Shown: one piece after another, positions 6,666-11,586 of the stretch | Layout of the letters: each line of letters starts with the position of its first letter | How positions within the stretch are numbered: the stretch's first letter is position 1 | NCBI GenBank assembly: GCA_026014605.1 | Contig: JAOZIC010000037.1 | Location: forward strand, 1 to 11,586 | DNA from: Candidatus Bathyarchaeota archaeon | GTDB lineage: Archaea; Thermoproteota; Bathyarchaeia; Bathyarchaeales; Bathyarchaeaceae | Direction of reading: 5' to 3' | DNA length: 11,586 nucleotides | Translations under genes and position numbers: made by a program | The notes under the pieces: model-generated | Told to the model about the DNA's origin: nothing | Seen by the model: only the letters and a program-made list of their open reading frames with translations | Databases searched by the model: none

Positions 6666-7053
6666 AAAATCTGACAGATGGGCAGTAGTTCACGTTTTCA
6701 GTTCATACAACAACACAATAATTCATTTCACCGACGTTTCAGGCGCAGAAACCATTGCACGCTCCTCAGGTGGAATGCACGTTAAATCAGACAGACTCGA
6801 ATCTTCCGCATACGCTACTATGCGAGCTGCCGCACACGCAGCCACAGTTGCCAAAGACAAAGGCATAACAGCCATTCACATCAAAGTCCGCGCTCCAGGT
6901 GGCTCAGGCGCTAGAACTCCTGGTGCAGGAGCACAAGCCGCGATTCGTGCTTTGGCAAGAGCTGGGTTCCGTGTTGGTCGTATCGAAGAAGTAACGCCCA
7001 TACCTCATGATGGTACACGAAGGAAGGGCGGTCGTAGAGGACGAAGAGTCTAA
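6658..7053 (+). CDS. rps11: 30S ribosomal protein uS11
   Basis: Small-subunit platform protein that lines the mRNA exit region next to the 16S rRNA 3' end. At 131 residues it has the normal archaeal size and shows the family marks S-S-Y-N-N-T-I-I-H-F-T-D, A-R-S-S-G-G-M, the glycine-rich K-V-R-A-P-G-G-S-G segment (about 96-104), and the basic C-terminus with P-H-D-G-T-R-R-K-G-G-R-R-G-R-R-V. The start is GTG 6658, overlapping the end of uS4 by eight bases in another frame, with GGAGG at 6644-6648 nine bases upstream. A 165-base gap follows, so this gene probably ends the first unit of the cluster. Confidence 0.97.
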   Translation: MSKKSDRWAVVHVFSSYNNTIIHFTDVSGAETIARSSGGMHVKSDRLESSAYATMRAAAHAATVAKDKGITAIHIKVRAPGGSGARTPGAGAQAAIRALARAGFRVGRIEEVTPIPHDGTRRKGGRRGRRV

Positions 7054-7082
7054 CCTTCTAAACGGCAAACTTGTGCTAAACA

Positions 7083-7123
7083 GAGGGAAAAAGCCGCATA
7101 CACTATTGAATCGGCTCTCCCTC
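7083..7123 (+). ncRNA. Intercistronic hairpin between uS11 and rpo3
   Basis: GAGGGA (7083-7088) pairs with TCCCTC (7118-7123), and GCCG (7093-7096) pairs with CGGC (7112-7115), with a small internal loop (AAAA against TC) and a 15-base apical loop. Ten base pairs, most of them G-C, make this the clearest RNA structure in the ribosomal part of the window. It lies 30 bases after the uS11 stop and may mark RNA processing, attenuation or mRNA 3' end protection. It fits no RNA family I recognise. Confidence 0.45.
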
Positions 7124-7172
7124 GCAACCAAAATATTGAAATAATGGCTTTCGCTCTCTTTGAAAAGCACGA

Positions 7173-7216
7173 GCTTTAAACACGCTAATATAACAAGAGG
7201 CTTAATTGAGGCTTAA
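7173..7216 (+). promoter_or_regulatory. Promoter candidates and duplicated ribosome site before rpo3
   Basis: GCTTTAAAC (7173-7181) resembles a TATA box and would start RNA near 7203; TAATATAA (7186-7193) is a second candidate that would give a leaderless transcript. The nine bases GAGGCTTAA occur twice, at 7197-7205 and 7208-7216. The second GAGG is seven bases before the GTG at 7219 and is the likely Shine-Dalgarno site. The first copy would fall at or before the predicted transcript start. Confidence 0.45.
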
Positions 7217-7218
7217 CT

Positions 7219-8031
7219 GTGGTAGAGATTCAAATCCTTGAAAAATCGGACGATTACATGCGCTTTATTGTTAGCGGAGTCAATGTGCCTTTTGTAAACG
7301 CGTTGCGACGAATTATGATCACAGAAATTCCCACAATGGCAATAGATGAAGTTGTTTTTCTTGAAAACTCTTCAATTCTTAACGACGAAATTCTTGCCCA
7401 CCGAATGGGATTTGTTCCAATCAAAACCGACTTAGACTCTTACAGCCTTCCAGAAGAATGCAAATGTGAGAGCGAGTTTGGATGTAACCTTTGCAGAGTA
7501 AACTTGACGTTGGAAGTAGAAGCCGACGAGAAATCAATGACTGTTTATTCTGGAGAACTAAAATCAGAGAATCCTGACATTGTTCCAGTCAGCGACAAGA
7601 TACCCATCGTGAAGTTGGCTCCTGAGCAACGACTGAAATTTGAAGCCTATGCCCGACTGGGAAAAGGAACAAAACATGCAAAATGGCAGCCAGTTTCTAT
7701 GTGCACTTACATGCATCTGCCCGAAGTCAAAATTGACCCTAAAAAATGTAATGCATGTGGTGAATGTGTTAGGGTCTGTCCTGAACACATCTTCGTAAAA
7801 TCACCTGACGGAATTAAAACTCAAAATGAACTCAAATGCACCCTCTGTATGGACTGTGCAGATGCTTGTCCTCAAAATCCGCCAGCTGTTGACGTGACTT
7901 GGGACAAAAATGCGTTCATTTTTAAAATCGAGTCCACAGGCGCACTACCTGTAGAACGTATAGTGCTTGAGGCCGTTAAAATTCTTGAAAACAAAGTCAA
8001 AGACTTTTCCAATCAACTGAAAAAAGGGTAA
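7219..8031 (+). CDS. rpoD: DNA-directed RNA polymerase subunit Rpo3 (RpoD) with two Fe-S motifs
   Basis: Archaeal counterpart of eukaryotic Rpb3 and bacterial alpha; with Rpo11, Rpo10 and Rpo12 it forms the assembly platform of RNA polymerase. In its 270 residues, the N-terminal dimerisation part contains the alpha-like F-V-N-A-L-R-R-I-M (25-33) and H-R-M-G-F-V-P-I (61-68). Cysteines 81, 83, 89 and 92 form a possible zinc site. A ferredoxin-like insert has two complete C-x2-C-x2-C-x3-C-P motifs (C177/180/183/187 and C207/210/213/217), as in archaeal lineages whose D subunit holds two [4Fe-4S] clusters that support folding and assembly. The C-terminus returns to the dimerisation domain. The GTG start has GAGG seven bases upstream. 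eL18 follows after six bases. Confidence 0.97.
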   Translation: MVEIQILEKSDDYMRFIVSGVNVPFVNALRRIMITEIPTMAIDEVVFLENSSILNDEILAHRMGFVPIKTDLDSYSLPEECKCESEFGCNLCRVNLTLEVEADEKSMTVYSGELKSENPDIVPVSDKIPIVKLAPEQRLKFEAYARLGKGTKHAKWQPVSMCTYMHLPEVKIDPKKCNACGECVRVCPEHIFVKSPDGIKTQNELKCTLCMDCADACPQNPPAVDVTWDKNAFIFKIESTGALPVERIVLEAVKILENKVKDFSNQLKKG

Positions 8032-8037
8032 GTAGAA

Positions 8038-8400
8038 GTGAAGAAAGTAAACGCAACCAATCCCGAGCTTATTGCTCTTATTCGCGATTTAAAGATACAA
8101 TCACGCGAAAACAAAACAGAATTATGGCGTAGCTTAGCAGACAGCCTGTCAAGTTCAAAAAGAAGCCGCGTAGCCGTAAACGTAAGTAAACTTAACCGCT
8201 ACACAAAAGAAGGCGAAATTGTAGCCGTTCCGGGCAAAGTATTAGGTGCCGGAATTGCTAACCATCCTATAACCGTGGCAGCCTTCACTTTTTCTGACAG
8301 TGCAGCGTCTAAAATAAAAAACGCTAAAGGAACTTGTTTGTCAATCAGAGATTTGATGAAAAAGAATCCCGAAGGTAAAAACGTGAAATTGATGGGGTAA
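8038..8400 (+). CDS. rpl18e: 50S ribosomal protein eL18
   Basis: Archaeal/eukaryotic-specific large-subunit protein of 120 residues, the usual archaeal size. It shows T-N-P-E-L (7-11) and W-R-S-L-A near the start, then R-V-A-V-N-V-S-K-L-N-R-Y, followed by the typical V-V-x-G-K-V-L-G-A-G type segment, here V-A-V-P-G-K-V-L-G-A-G (about 62-72), and A-A-F-x-F-S-x-S-A. Its fold is related to bacterial L15. The start is GTG 8038, six bases after the rpo3 stop; only a weak GGG-rich ribosome site is seen, so translation is probably coupled to rpo3. uL13 begins five bases downstream. Confidence 0.95.
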   Translation: MKKVNATNPELIALIRDLKIQSRENKTELWRSLADSLSSSKRSRVAVNVSKLNRYTKEGEIVAVPGKVLGAGIANHPITVAAFTFSDSAASKIKNAKGTCLSIRDLMKKNPEGKNVKLMG

Positions 8401-8405
8401 CCTGA

Positions 8406-8846
8406 ATGTCTTCAAATAACACAATTATTATCGACGCAACTGGTTTGATTCTTGGACGAATGGCAAGCGTTGTTGCTAAACACCTTCTCCAAGGCGAACA
8501 CGTTGTTGTTTTGAATGCTGAAAAAGCTGCAATTTCAGGAAAGAAGCAGCACATTGTTATTGATGCTAAAACCTTCCTTGAAGTCGGTCATCCACGTAAA
8601 GGTCCTTATCACCAAAGAAGGCCTGACCGAATTGTTCGTAGAACTGTTCGTGGTATGCTTCCTAGACGGAAACCCAAAGGTGTCGCAGCACTCAAAAGAC
8701 TTAGAGTCTACTTGGGAACTCCTTTGGACTTTAACGGTAAAGAAACCCAGACAATCCTTGATGCCCAAACCGAAAAACTAACATCACCTTATATAACCGT
8801 TGGTGATTTGGCTAAAGAGATTGGATGGACCCCAGAGGTTGAATAA
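8406..8846 (+). CDS. rpl13: 50S ribosomal protein uL13
   Basis: Early-assembling large-subunit protein that binds 23S rRNA. The 146 residues match archaeal and eukaryotic L13/L13a. Landmarks are I-I-I-D-A-T-G-L-I-L-G-R-M-A-S (7-21), V-V-V-L-N-A-E-K-A-A-I-S-G-K, then R-K-G-P-Y-H-Q-R-R-P-D-R-I and V-R-G-M-L-P-R-R-K-P-K-G, the archaeal form of the conserved H-x-x-R/G-M-L-P block. The C-terminal stretch ends acidic (T-P-E-V-E). The ATG at 8406 lies five bases after the eL18 stop, with GGGGT at 8394-8398 as a possible Shine-Dalgarno site. uS9 starts one base after this gene ends. Confidence 0.96.
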   Translation: MSSNNTIIIDATGLILGRMASVVAKHLLQGEHVVVLNAEKAAISGKKQHIVIDAKTFLEVGHPRKGPYHQRRPDRIVRRTVRGMLPRRKPKGVAALKRLRVYLGTPLDFNGKETQTILDAQTEKLTSPYITVGDLAKEIGWTPEVE

Positions 8847-8847
8847 G

Positions 8848-9261
8848 TTGTCTAAATCGAAAAAAGTTTTGGTACTAAGCGGCAAACGAAAAACCGCATC
8901 AGCTAGAGCGTCAATTAGAATAGGAAACGGAAAAGTAAGAATCAACAACGTGCCTATCGAGGTTTTTGAACCAAAACTTGCACGCGACAAAATTATGGAA
9001 CCTCTGATGTTGGTTGACGACAAAGTCTGTAGCCAACTTGACATTAACGTTAAGGTCTCTGGTGGAGGCTTTATGGGACAAGCTGAAGCTGCCCGCATGG
9101 CAGTCGCTAAAGCTTTGTTGAAGTGGACAAAGAGCACCCGACTTCACACCACCCTTAGAGACTATGACAGAACAATGATTGCTGGTGATCCTAGGCGAAG
9201 TGAGCCCAAAAAGTTTGGAGGACCAGGAGCTAGGGCAAGAGACCAGAAAAGCTACAGGTGA
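8848..9261 (+). CDS. rps9: 30S ribosomal protein uS9
   Basis: Small-subunit head protein whose C-terminal tail reaches the P-site tRNA anticodon loop. I chose TTG 8848, giving 137 residues starting M-S-K-S-K-K, because GAGGT at 8835-8839 lies eight bases upstream and the protein then begins as archaeal S9 does; the open frame extends back to 8800 inside uL13, but that extension has no family support. Landmarks are S-G-K-R-K-T-A-S-A-R-A (11-21), V-S-G-G-G-F-M-G-Q-A-E-A-A-R, D-P-R-R-S-E-P-K-K-F-G-G-P-G-A-R-A-R and the invariant Q-K-S-Y-R C-terminus. It closes the rpo3-eL18-uL13-uS9 unit and is followed by a 137-base gap. Confidence 0.96.
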   Translation: MSKSKKVLVLSGKRKTASARASIRIGNGKVRINNVPIEVFEPKLARDKIMEPLMLVDDKVCSQLDINVKVSGGGFMGQAEAARMAVAKALLKWTKSTRLHTTLRDYDRTMIAGDPRRSEPKKFGGPGARARDQKSYR

Positions 9262-9321
9262 GCATGCCCGAAGCTGGGTTTGTTTTCATCTTGGCTGTTA
9301 AGAAGTCTTAAACAAAACTGC

Positions 9322-9388
9322 GCCGAAATGTATAAGTAGTGATAAAATGTTCGAAAACAACCTGAAGAGCATAATCATGTGTAGGAGG
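9322..9388 (+). promoter_or_regulatory. Promoter of the rpo10-enolase-uS2 unit, with Shine-Dalgarno site
   Basis: CGAAATGTATAAG at about 9324-9336 combines a BRE-like CGAAA with a good TATA box and predicts transcription from near 9360. GGAGG at 9384-9388 is a strong ribosome site. The rest of the gap (9262-9321) holds a T-rich stretch at 9277-9290 that may end transcription from uS9, plus a second AT-rich element, TCTTAAACA (9306-9314). Confidence 0.55.
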
Positions 9389-9398
9389 ATGAATTGAA

Positions 9399-9605
9399 AT
9401 TATTATCCCTGTTCGCTGTTTCACGTGTGGTAAACTGATTAGTGATAAATGGGAAGAGTTCAACCAGCGTGTACAAGCTGGAGAAGACTCAAAAAAGGTT
9501 CTAGACAGTTTAGGTGTAACTCGGTATTGCTGTCGCCGAATGATTCTTTCGCATATTGAGATTTCTGACAAGATTCTCAGGTTCTATGAAAAAAAGATAA
9601 AATGA
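9399..9605 (+). CDS. rpoN: DNA-directed RNA polymerase subunit Rpo10 (RpoN/Rpb10)
   Basis: Small zinc-binding subunit of the RNA polymerase assembly platform, next to Rpo3. It is too short and oddly started for routine ORF calling. Read from 9399 it has 68 residues and begins M-I-I-P-V-R-C-F-T-C-G-K, the family N-terminus, with the zinc ligands C7, C10 and the pair C44/C45 in Y-C-C-R-R-M. The length is typical. No ATG, GTG or TTG lies between the upstream in-frame stop (TGA 9390-9392) and this sequence; the possible starts are ATT at 9393, 9399 or 9402. GGAGG at 9384-9388 sits four bases before the first and ten before the second. A TTG at 9394 is five bases after GGAGG but out of frame by one base in the A-run 9397-9399. 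Identity is certain, start is not. Confidence 0.9.
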   Translation: MIIPVRCFTCGKLISDKWEEFNQRVQAGEDSKKVLDSLGVTRYCCRRMILSHIEISDKILRFYEKKIK

Positions 9606-9628
9606 ACTGACCTGATGAGTTGAATATC

Positions 9629-10873
9629 ATGTCCTCAATTATTGAAGATGTAATGGCACGCAAACTTTTCAACAGCCGCGGTCAAGAAACAATCGAAGTT
9701 GACGTTGTAACTGTTGATGGGTTTGGACGCGTTGGAGCTCCCGCAGGAGCCAGCACAGGAAAAGCCGAAGTGGTTTCTTATCCCAAAGGCGGAGTAGACG
9801 CCGCGATAAGGATTTTTGAGGAACTTGTTGTTCCCGAACTCATCGGCATGGACGCAGAAGAACAAAACGAAATTGATGCTCTTTTGCACGAAATCGACGG
9901 GACAGATAACTTCTGTAACATCGGTGGAAACACCGCATTTGCAGTTTCTGTAGCTAACGCAGAAGCAGCTGCAACAAGCTACGATTTACCCATGTTCCAG
10001 TTCTTGGCTGGATATGCAGGAAATGAGCTTCCTTATCCTCTTGGAAACGTTTTGGGTGGCGGAAAACACGCTCTTGGAAAAACAACCGACATTCAAGAGT
10101 ACCTAGTTATCCCACTTAAGGCACGAAACTTTGTTGAAGCTGCAACCGCCAACATTATGGTTCACGAAAAGATTGGTGCAATGCTCCGAAAAGCAGACCC
10201 CAACTTTACTGGTGGACGTGGCGACGAAGGAGCTTGGGCGCCTAACATCGAAAACGAAGAAGCCCTAAAAATTGTTGTTAAAGCATGTGACGAAGTCTCT
10301 GACGAGCTTGGTATCGAAGTTCGGGCTTGTCTTGATGTTGCGGCTTCGAGTTTTTATGACCCGAAAAAACAGGTTTATGTTTATTCGATGGAAGGCAAGA
10401 AACGTGATTCTGGTGAACAGCTAGAGTTCATGTTGCACCTTATTGAAGAATACAAACTCGCGTATGTTGAAGACCCCTTCGACGAGGACGATTACGAAAG
10501 TTTCGCGGAACTAACAAAGAAAACCAAGAACTGCCTGATTTCTGGCGACGACTTGTTTGTTACTAACCGCGAAAGGTTGTGTAAGGGAATTGAGATGGGG
10601 GCTGGAAATTCTCTTATCATAAAAACTAATCAGATTGGTACTCTTTCAGACGCTTGGGAAACAACCAAAATAGCTAAGAGAGCTGGATATGTTCCAGTTA
10701 TGTCTCATCGGTCTGGAGAAACACCTGATGCGCATTTAGCTCATTTGGCTGTTGGGTTCTCTTGTCCAGTTATCAAATCTGGAGTCTTACATGGAGAACG
10801 AATCGCCAAAATAAATGAACTAATCCGTATAGAAGAAACTCTTGGAAACAGAGCACAAATGGCAATATTATAA
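9629..10873 (+). CDS. eno: Enolase (phosphopyruvate hydratase)
   Basis: Converts 2-phosphoglycerate to phosphoenolpyruvate, reversibly, in glycolysis and gluconeogenesis. From ATG 9629 it has 414 residues; the start fits the family pattern (M-S-S-I-I-E-D-V-M-A-R), though TTG 9620 would add three residues. Active-site residues are present: the S-x-x-G lid in A-S-T-G (41-44), H147 in G-G-K-H-A, E157 in I-Q-E-Y, E200 in G-D-E-G, metal ligands D236, E281 and D307, catalytic K332 in I-K-T-N-Q-I-G, S-H-R-S-G-E-T (359-365) and K383. The stretch after the lid reads K-A-E-V-V-S-Y-P-K-G-G instead of the usual H-E-A-x-E-L-R-D, so it belongs to a divergent archaeal branch. The gene sits between rpo10 (23-base gap) and uS2 (16 bases), its conserved archaeal place, but with no rpoK in front. 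Confidence 0.93.
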   Translation: MSSIIEDVMARKLFNSRGQETIEVDVVTVDGFGRVGAPAGASTGKAEVVSYPKGGVDAAIRIFEELVVPELIGMDAEEQNEIDALLHEIDGTDNFCNIGGNTAFAVSVANAEAAATSYDLPMFQFLAGYAGNELPYPLGNVLGGGKHALGKTTDIQEYLVIPLKARNFVEAATANIMVHEKIGAMLRKADPNFTGGRGDEGAWAPNIENEEALKIVVKACDEVSDELGIEVRACLDVAASSFYDPKKQVYVYSMEGKKRDSGEQLEFMLHLIEEYKLAYVEDPFDEDDYESFAELTKKTKNCLISGDDLFVTNRERLCKGIEMGAGNSLIIKTNQIGTLSDAWETTKIAKRAGYVPVMSHRSGETPDAHLAHLAVGFSCPVIKSGVLHGERIAKINELIRIEETLGNRAQMAIL

Positions 10874-10889
10874 GTTGGAGGAAAAAAGT

Positions 10890-11552
10890 TTGTCCGAAAA
10901 TGAAGAAAACATGGAAACTTTCAGCGAAGAAGAACTCCTGTTACCCCAGGATACCCTACTGTCCGCTGGGGTTCACATAGGAACAAGAATGAGAACAAAA
11001 GACATGGAACAATTCATCTACCGCGTTAGAGCCGACGGCTTATTTGTTTTGGACGTTAAAAAAACAGATGAACGAATACGCGTAGCCGCAAAGTTTCTAG
11101 CACGTTTTGATCCAGAAAAAATCGTTGCAGTCGCAGGCAGACTGTACGCACACAGTCCAGTCGAAAAATTCTGCGAAGTAGTTGGAGCAACCCCAATCGT
11201 AGGCAGATTTATTCCTGGAATGCTTTCAAATCCACTTTACCCAAAACGTCTTGAACCAAGCGTAATTATTTTGTCTGACCCCAAAGCAGACGTGCAAGCA
11301 GTAAAAGAAGCCGCAAGCATCGGAATCCCCGTAGTTGCGCTTTGCAGCACAGACAACGACTTCTCCTTTGTCGACTTTGTTATCCCAACAAACAACAAAG
11401 GAAGACGCGCACTCGCTGTAATTTACTGGCTGTTGGCAAGACAAATCCTACGTGAACGCGGCGAAATTCCCGAAGACGGCGACCTAAGTCAGACAATCGA
11501 AGACTTCGAAATCAAACTGACTAGGGAACGACGGGAAGAAGACGAGGATTGA
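10890..11552 (+). CDS. rps2: 30S ribosomal protein uS2
   Basis: Late-assembling small-subunit protein between head and body, related to eukaryotic RPSA. I set the start at TTG 10890 (220 residues, M-S-E-N-E-E-N) because GGAGG at 10877-10881 lies eight bases upstream; the open frame reaches back to 10842 inside enolase without support. After an acidic N-terminal extension the family marks follow: S-A-G-V-H-I-G-T-R (25-33), F-I-Y-R-V-R-A-D-G-L-F-V-L-D (about 42-55), V-A-G-R-L-Y-A, G-R-F-I-P-G-M-L-S-N-P (about 107-117), a P-x-V-I-I-L-S-D-P block and the I-P-T-N-N-K-G-R-R-A-L motif. The tail is charged. The stop TGA overlaps the next gene's TTG by four bases, so the two are coupled. Confidence 0.96.
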   Translation: MSENEENMETFSEEELLLPQDTLLSAGVHIGTRMRTKDMEQFIYRVRADGLFVLDVKKTDERIRVAAKFLARFDPEKIVAVAGRLYAHSPVEKFCEVVGATPIVGRFIPGMLSNPLYPKRLEPSVIILSDPKADVQAVKEAASIGIPVVALCSTDNDFSFVDFVIPTNNKGRRALAVIYWLLARQILRERGEIPEDGDLSQTIEDFEIKLTRERREEDED

Positions 11553-11586
11553 TAATAAGGCATCCAACAGTCGCAGGTTCATGGTA
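11549..11586 (+). CDS. MEMO-family protein, N-terminal fragment (runs off the window)
   Basis: TTG at 11549 shares TTGA with the uS2 stop and opens a frame reading M-I-I-R-H-P-T-V-A-G-S-W and, partly, Y. R-x-P-x-V-A-G-x-x-Y is the start of the MEMO1/AmmeMemoRadiSam family B protein, a dioxygenase-like fold, and this gene commonly follows rps2 in archaea. Only twelve full codons are visible, so the call rests on that short motif and on synteny. Its function in archaea is not established. Confidence 0.7.
   Translation, partial: MIIRHPTVAGSW

Noticed and set aside
7222..7240. tRNA T-arm-like GATTCAAATCC
   Set aside because: It lies inside the start of rpo3 (codons for E-I-Q-I-L), and no acceptor stem, D-arm or anticodon arm surrounds it.
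8800..8847. N-terminal extension of uS9 by 16 residues
   Set aside because: It overlaps uL13, has no family match, and the TTG at 8848 has a well-placed GAGGT.
9264..9290. Terminator hairpin after uS9 (GCCC...GGGT then T-rich)
   Set aside because: The stem is only three to four base pairs. The T-rich stretch alone might end transcription, but the hairpin is too weak to list.
9607..9628. Possible C/D-box sRNA: CTGA next to CTGATGAG before enolase
   Set aside because: The box C lacks the purine at its first position, and no suitably spaced box D with a terminal stem follows. The bases are better explained as the enolase leader.
10842..10889. N-terminal extension of uS2 by 16 residues
   Set aside because: It overlaps the end of enolase; GGAGG at 10877-10881 points to TTG 10890.

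Overview
The window is archaeal. It carries an archaeal-type ribosomal protein and RNA polymerase gene cluster: uS13, uS4, uS11, Rpo3/RpoD, eL18, uL13, uS9, Rpo10/RpoN, enolase, uS2 and the start of a MEMO-family gene. eL18, Rpo3 and Rpo10 do not occur in bacteria. Other archaeal signs are TATA-like boxes upstream of several transcription units, frequent GTG and TTG starts, and GGAGG/GAGG Shine-Dalgarno sites. The DNA is moderately AT-rich by eye. Gene content and protein style suggest a mesophilic TACK-type lineage, possibly Bathyarchaeia. That placement is inference and needs a tree.

Left part (1-5394), accessory genes. A leftward EamA/DMT-type transporter is divergent from a membrane-anchored winged-helix protein, and an imperfect inverted repeat lies between them. 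Next comes a protein that joins an eight-cysteine zinc finger to a DUF7662-like domain and a very basic tail. Its start region contains a strong hairpin. Then follow myo-inositol-1-phosphate synthase and, 13 bases later, a DUF1638 protein, probably one transcript. A GT2-like glycosyltransferase runs convergently toward this pair, leaving 14 bases between stops.

Right part (5634-11586), the information-processing cluster, all rightward. uS13-uS4-uS11 are tightly packed behind a TATA-like box. A 165-base gap with a hairpin and a second promoter candidate precedes rpo3-eL18-uL13-uS9. A third gap (9262-9398), with a TATA-like box, precedes rpo10-enolase-uS2-MEMO. The layout therefore looks like three transcription units in one conserved synteny block, supplying small and large ribosomal subunit proteins, two RNA polymerase assembly subunits and one glycolytic enzyme.

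The points most worth checking are these. Rpo10 has no ATG, GTG or TTG start in its reading frame: either ATT is used or one A is missing from a short A-run. The zinc-finger/DUF7662 fusion has its possible ribosome site inside a hairpin. DUF1638 is coupled to inositol-phosphate synthase. No rpoK lies between rpo10 and enolase. I see no tRNA, rRNA, CRISPR array or insertion sequence. No stretch over 300 bases lacks a gene.
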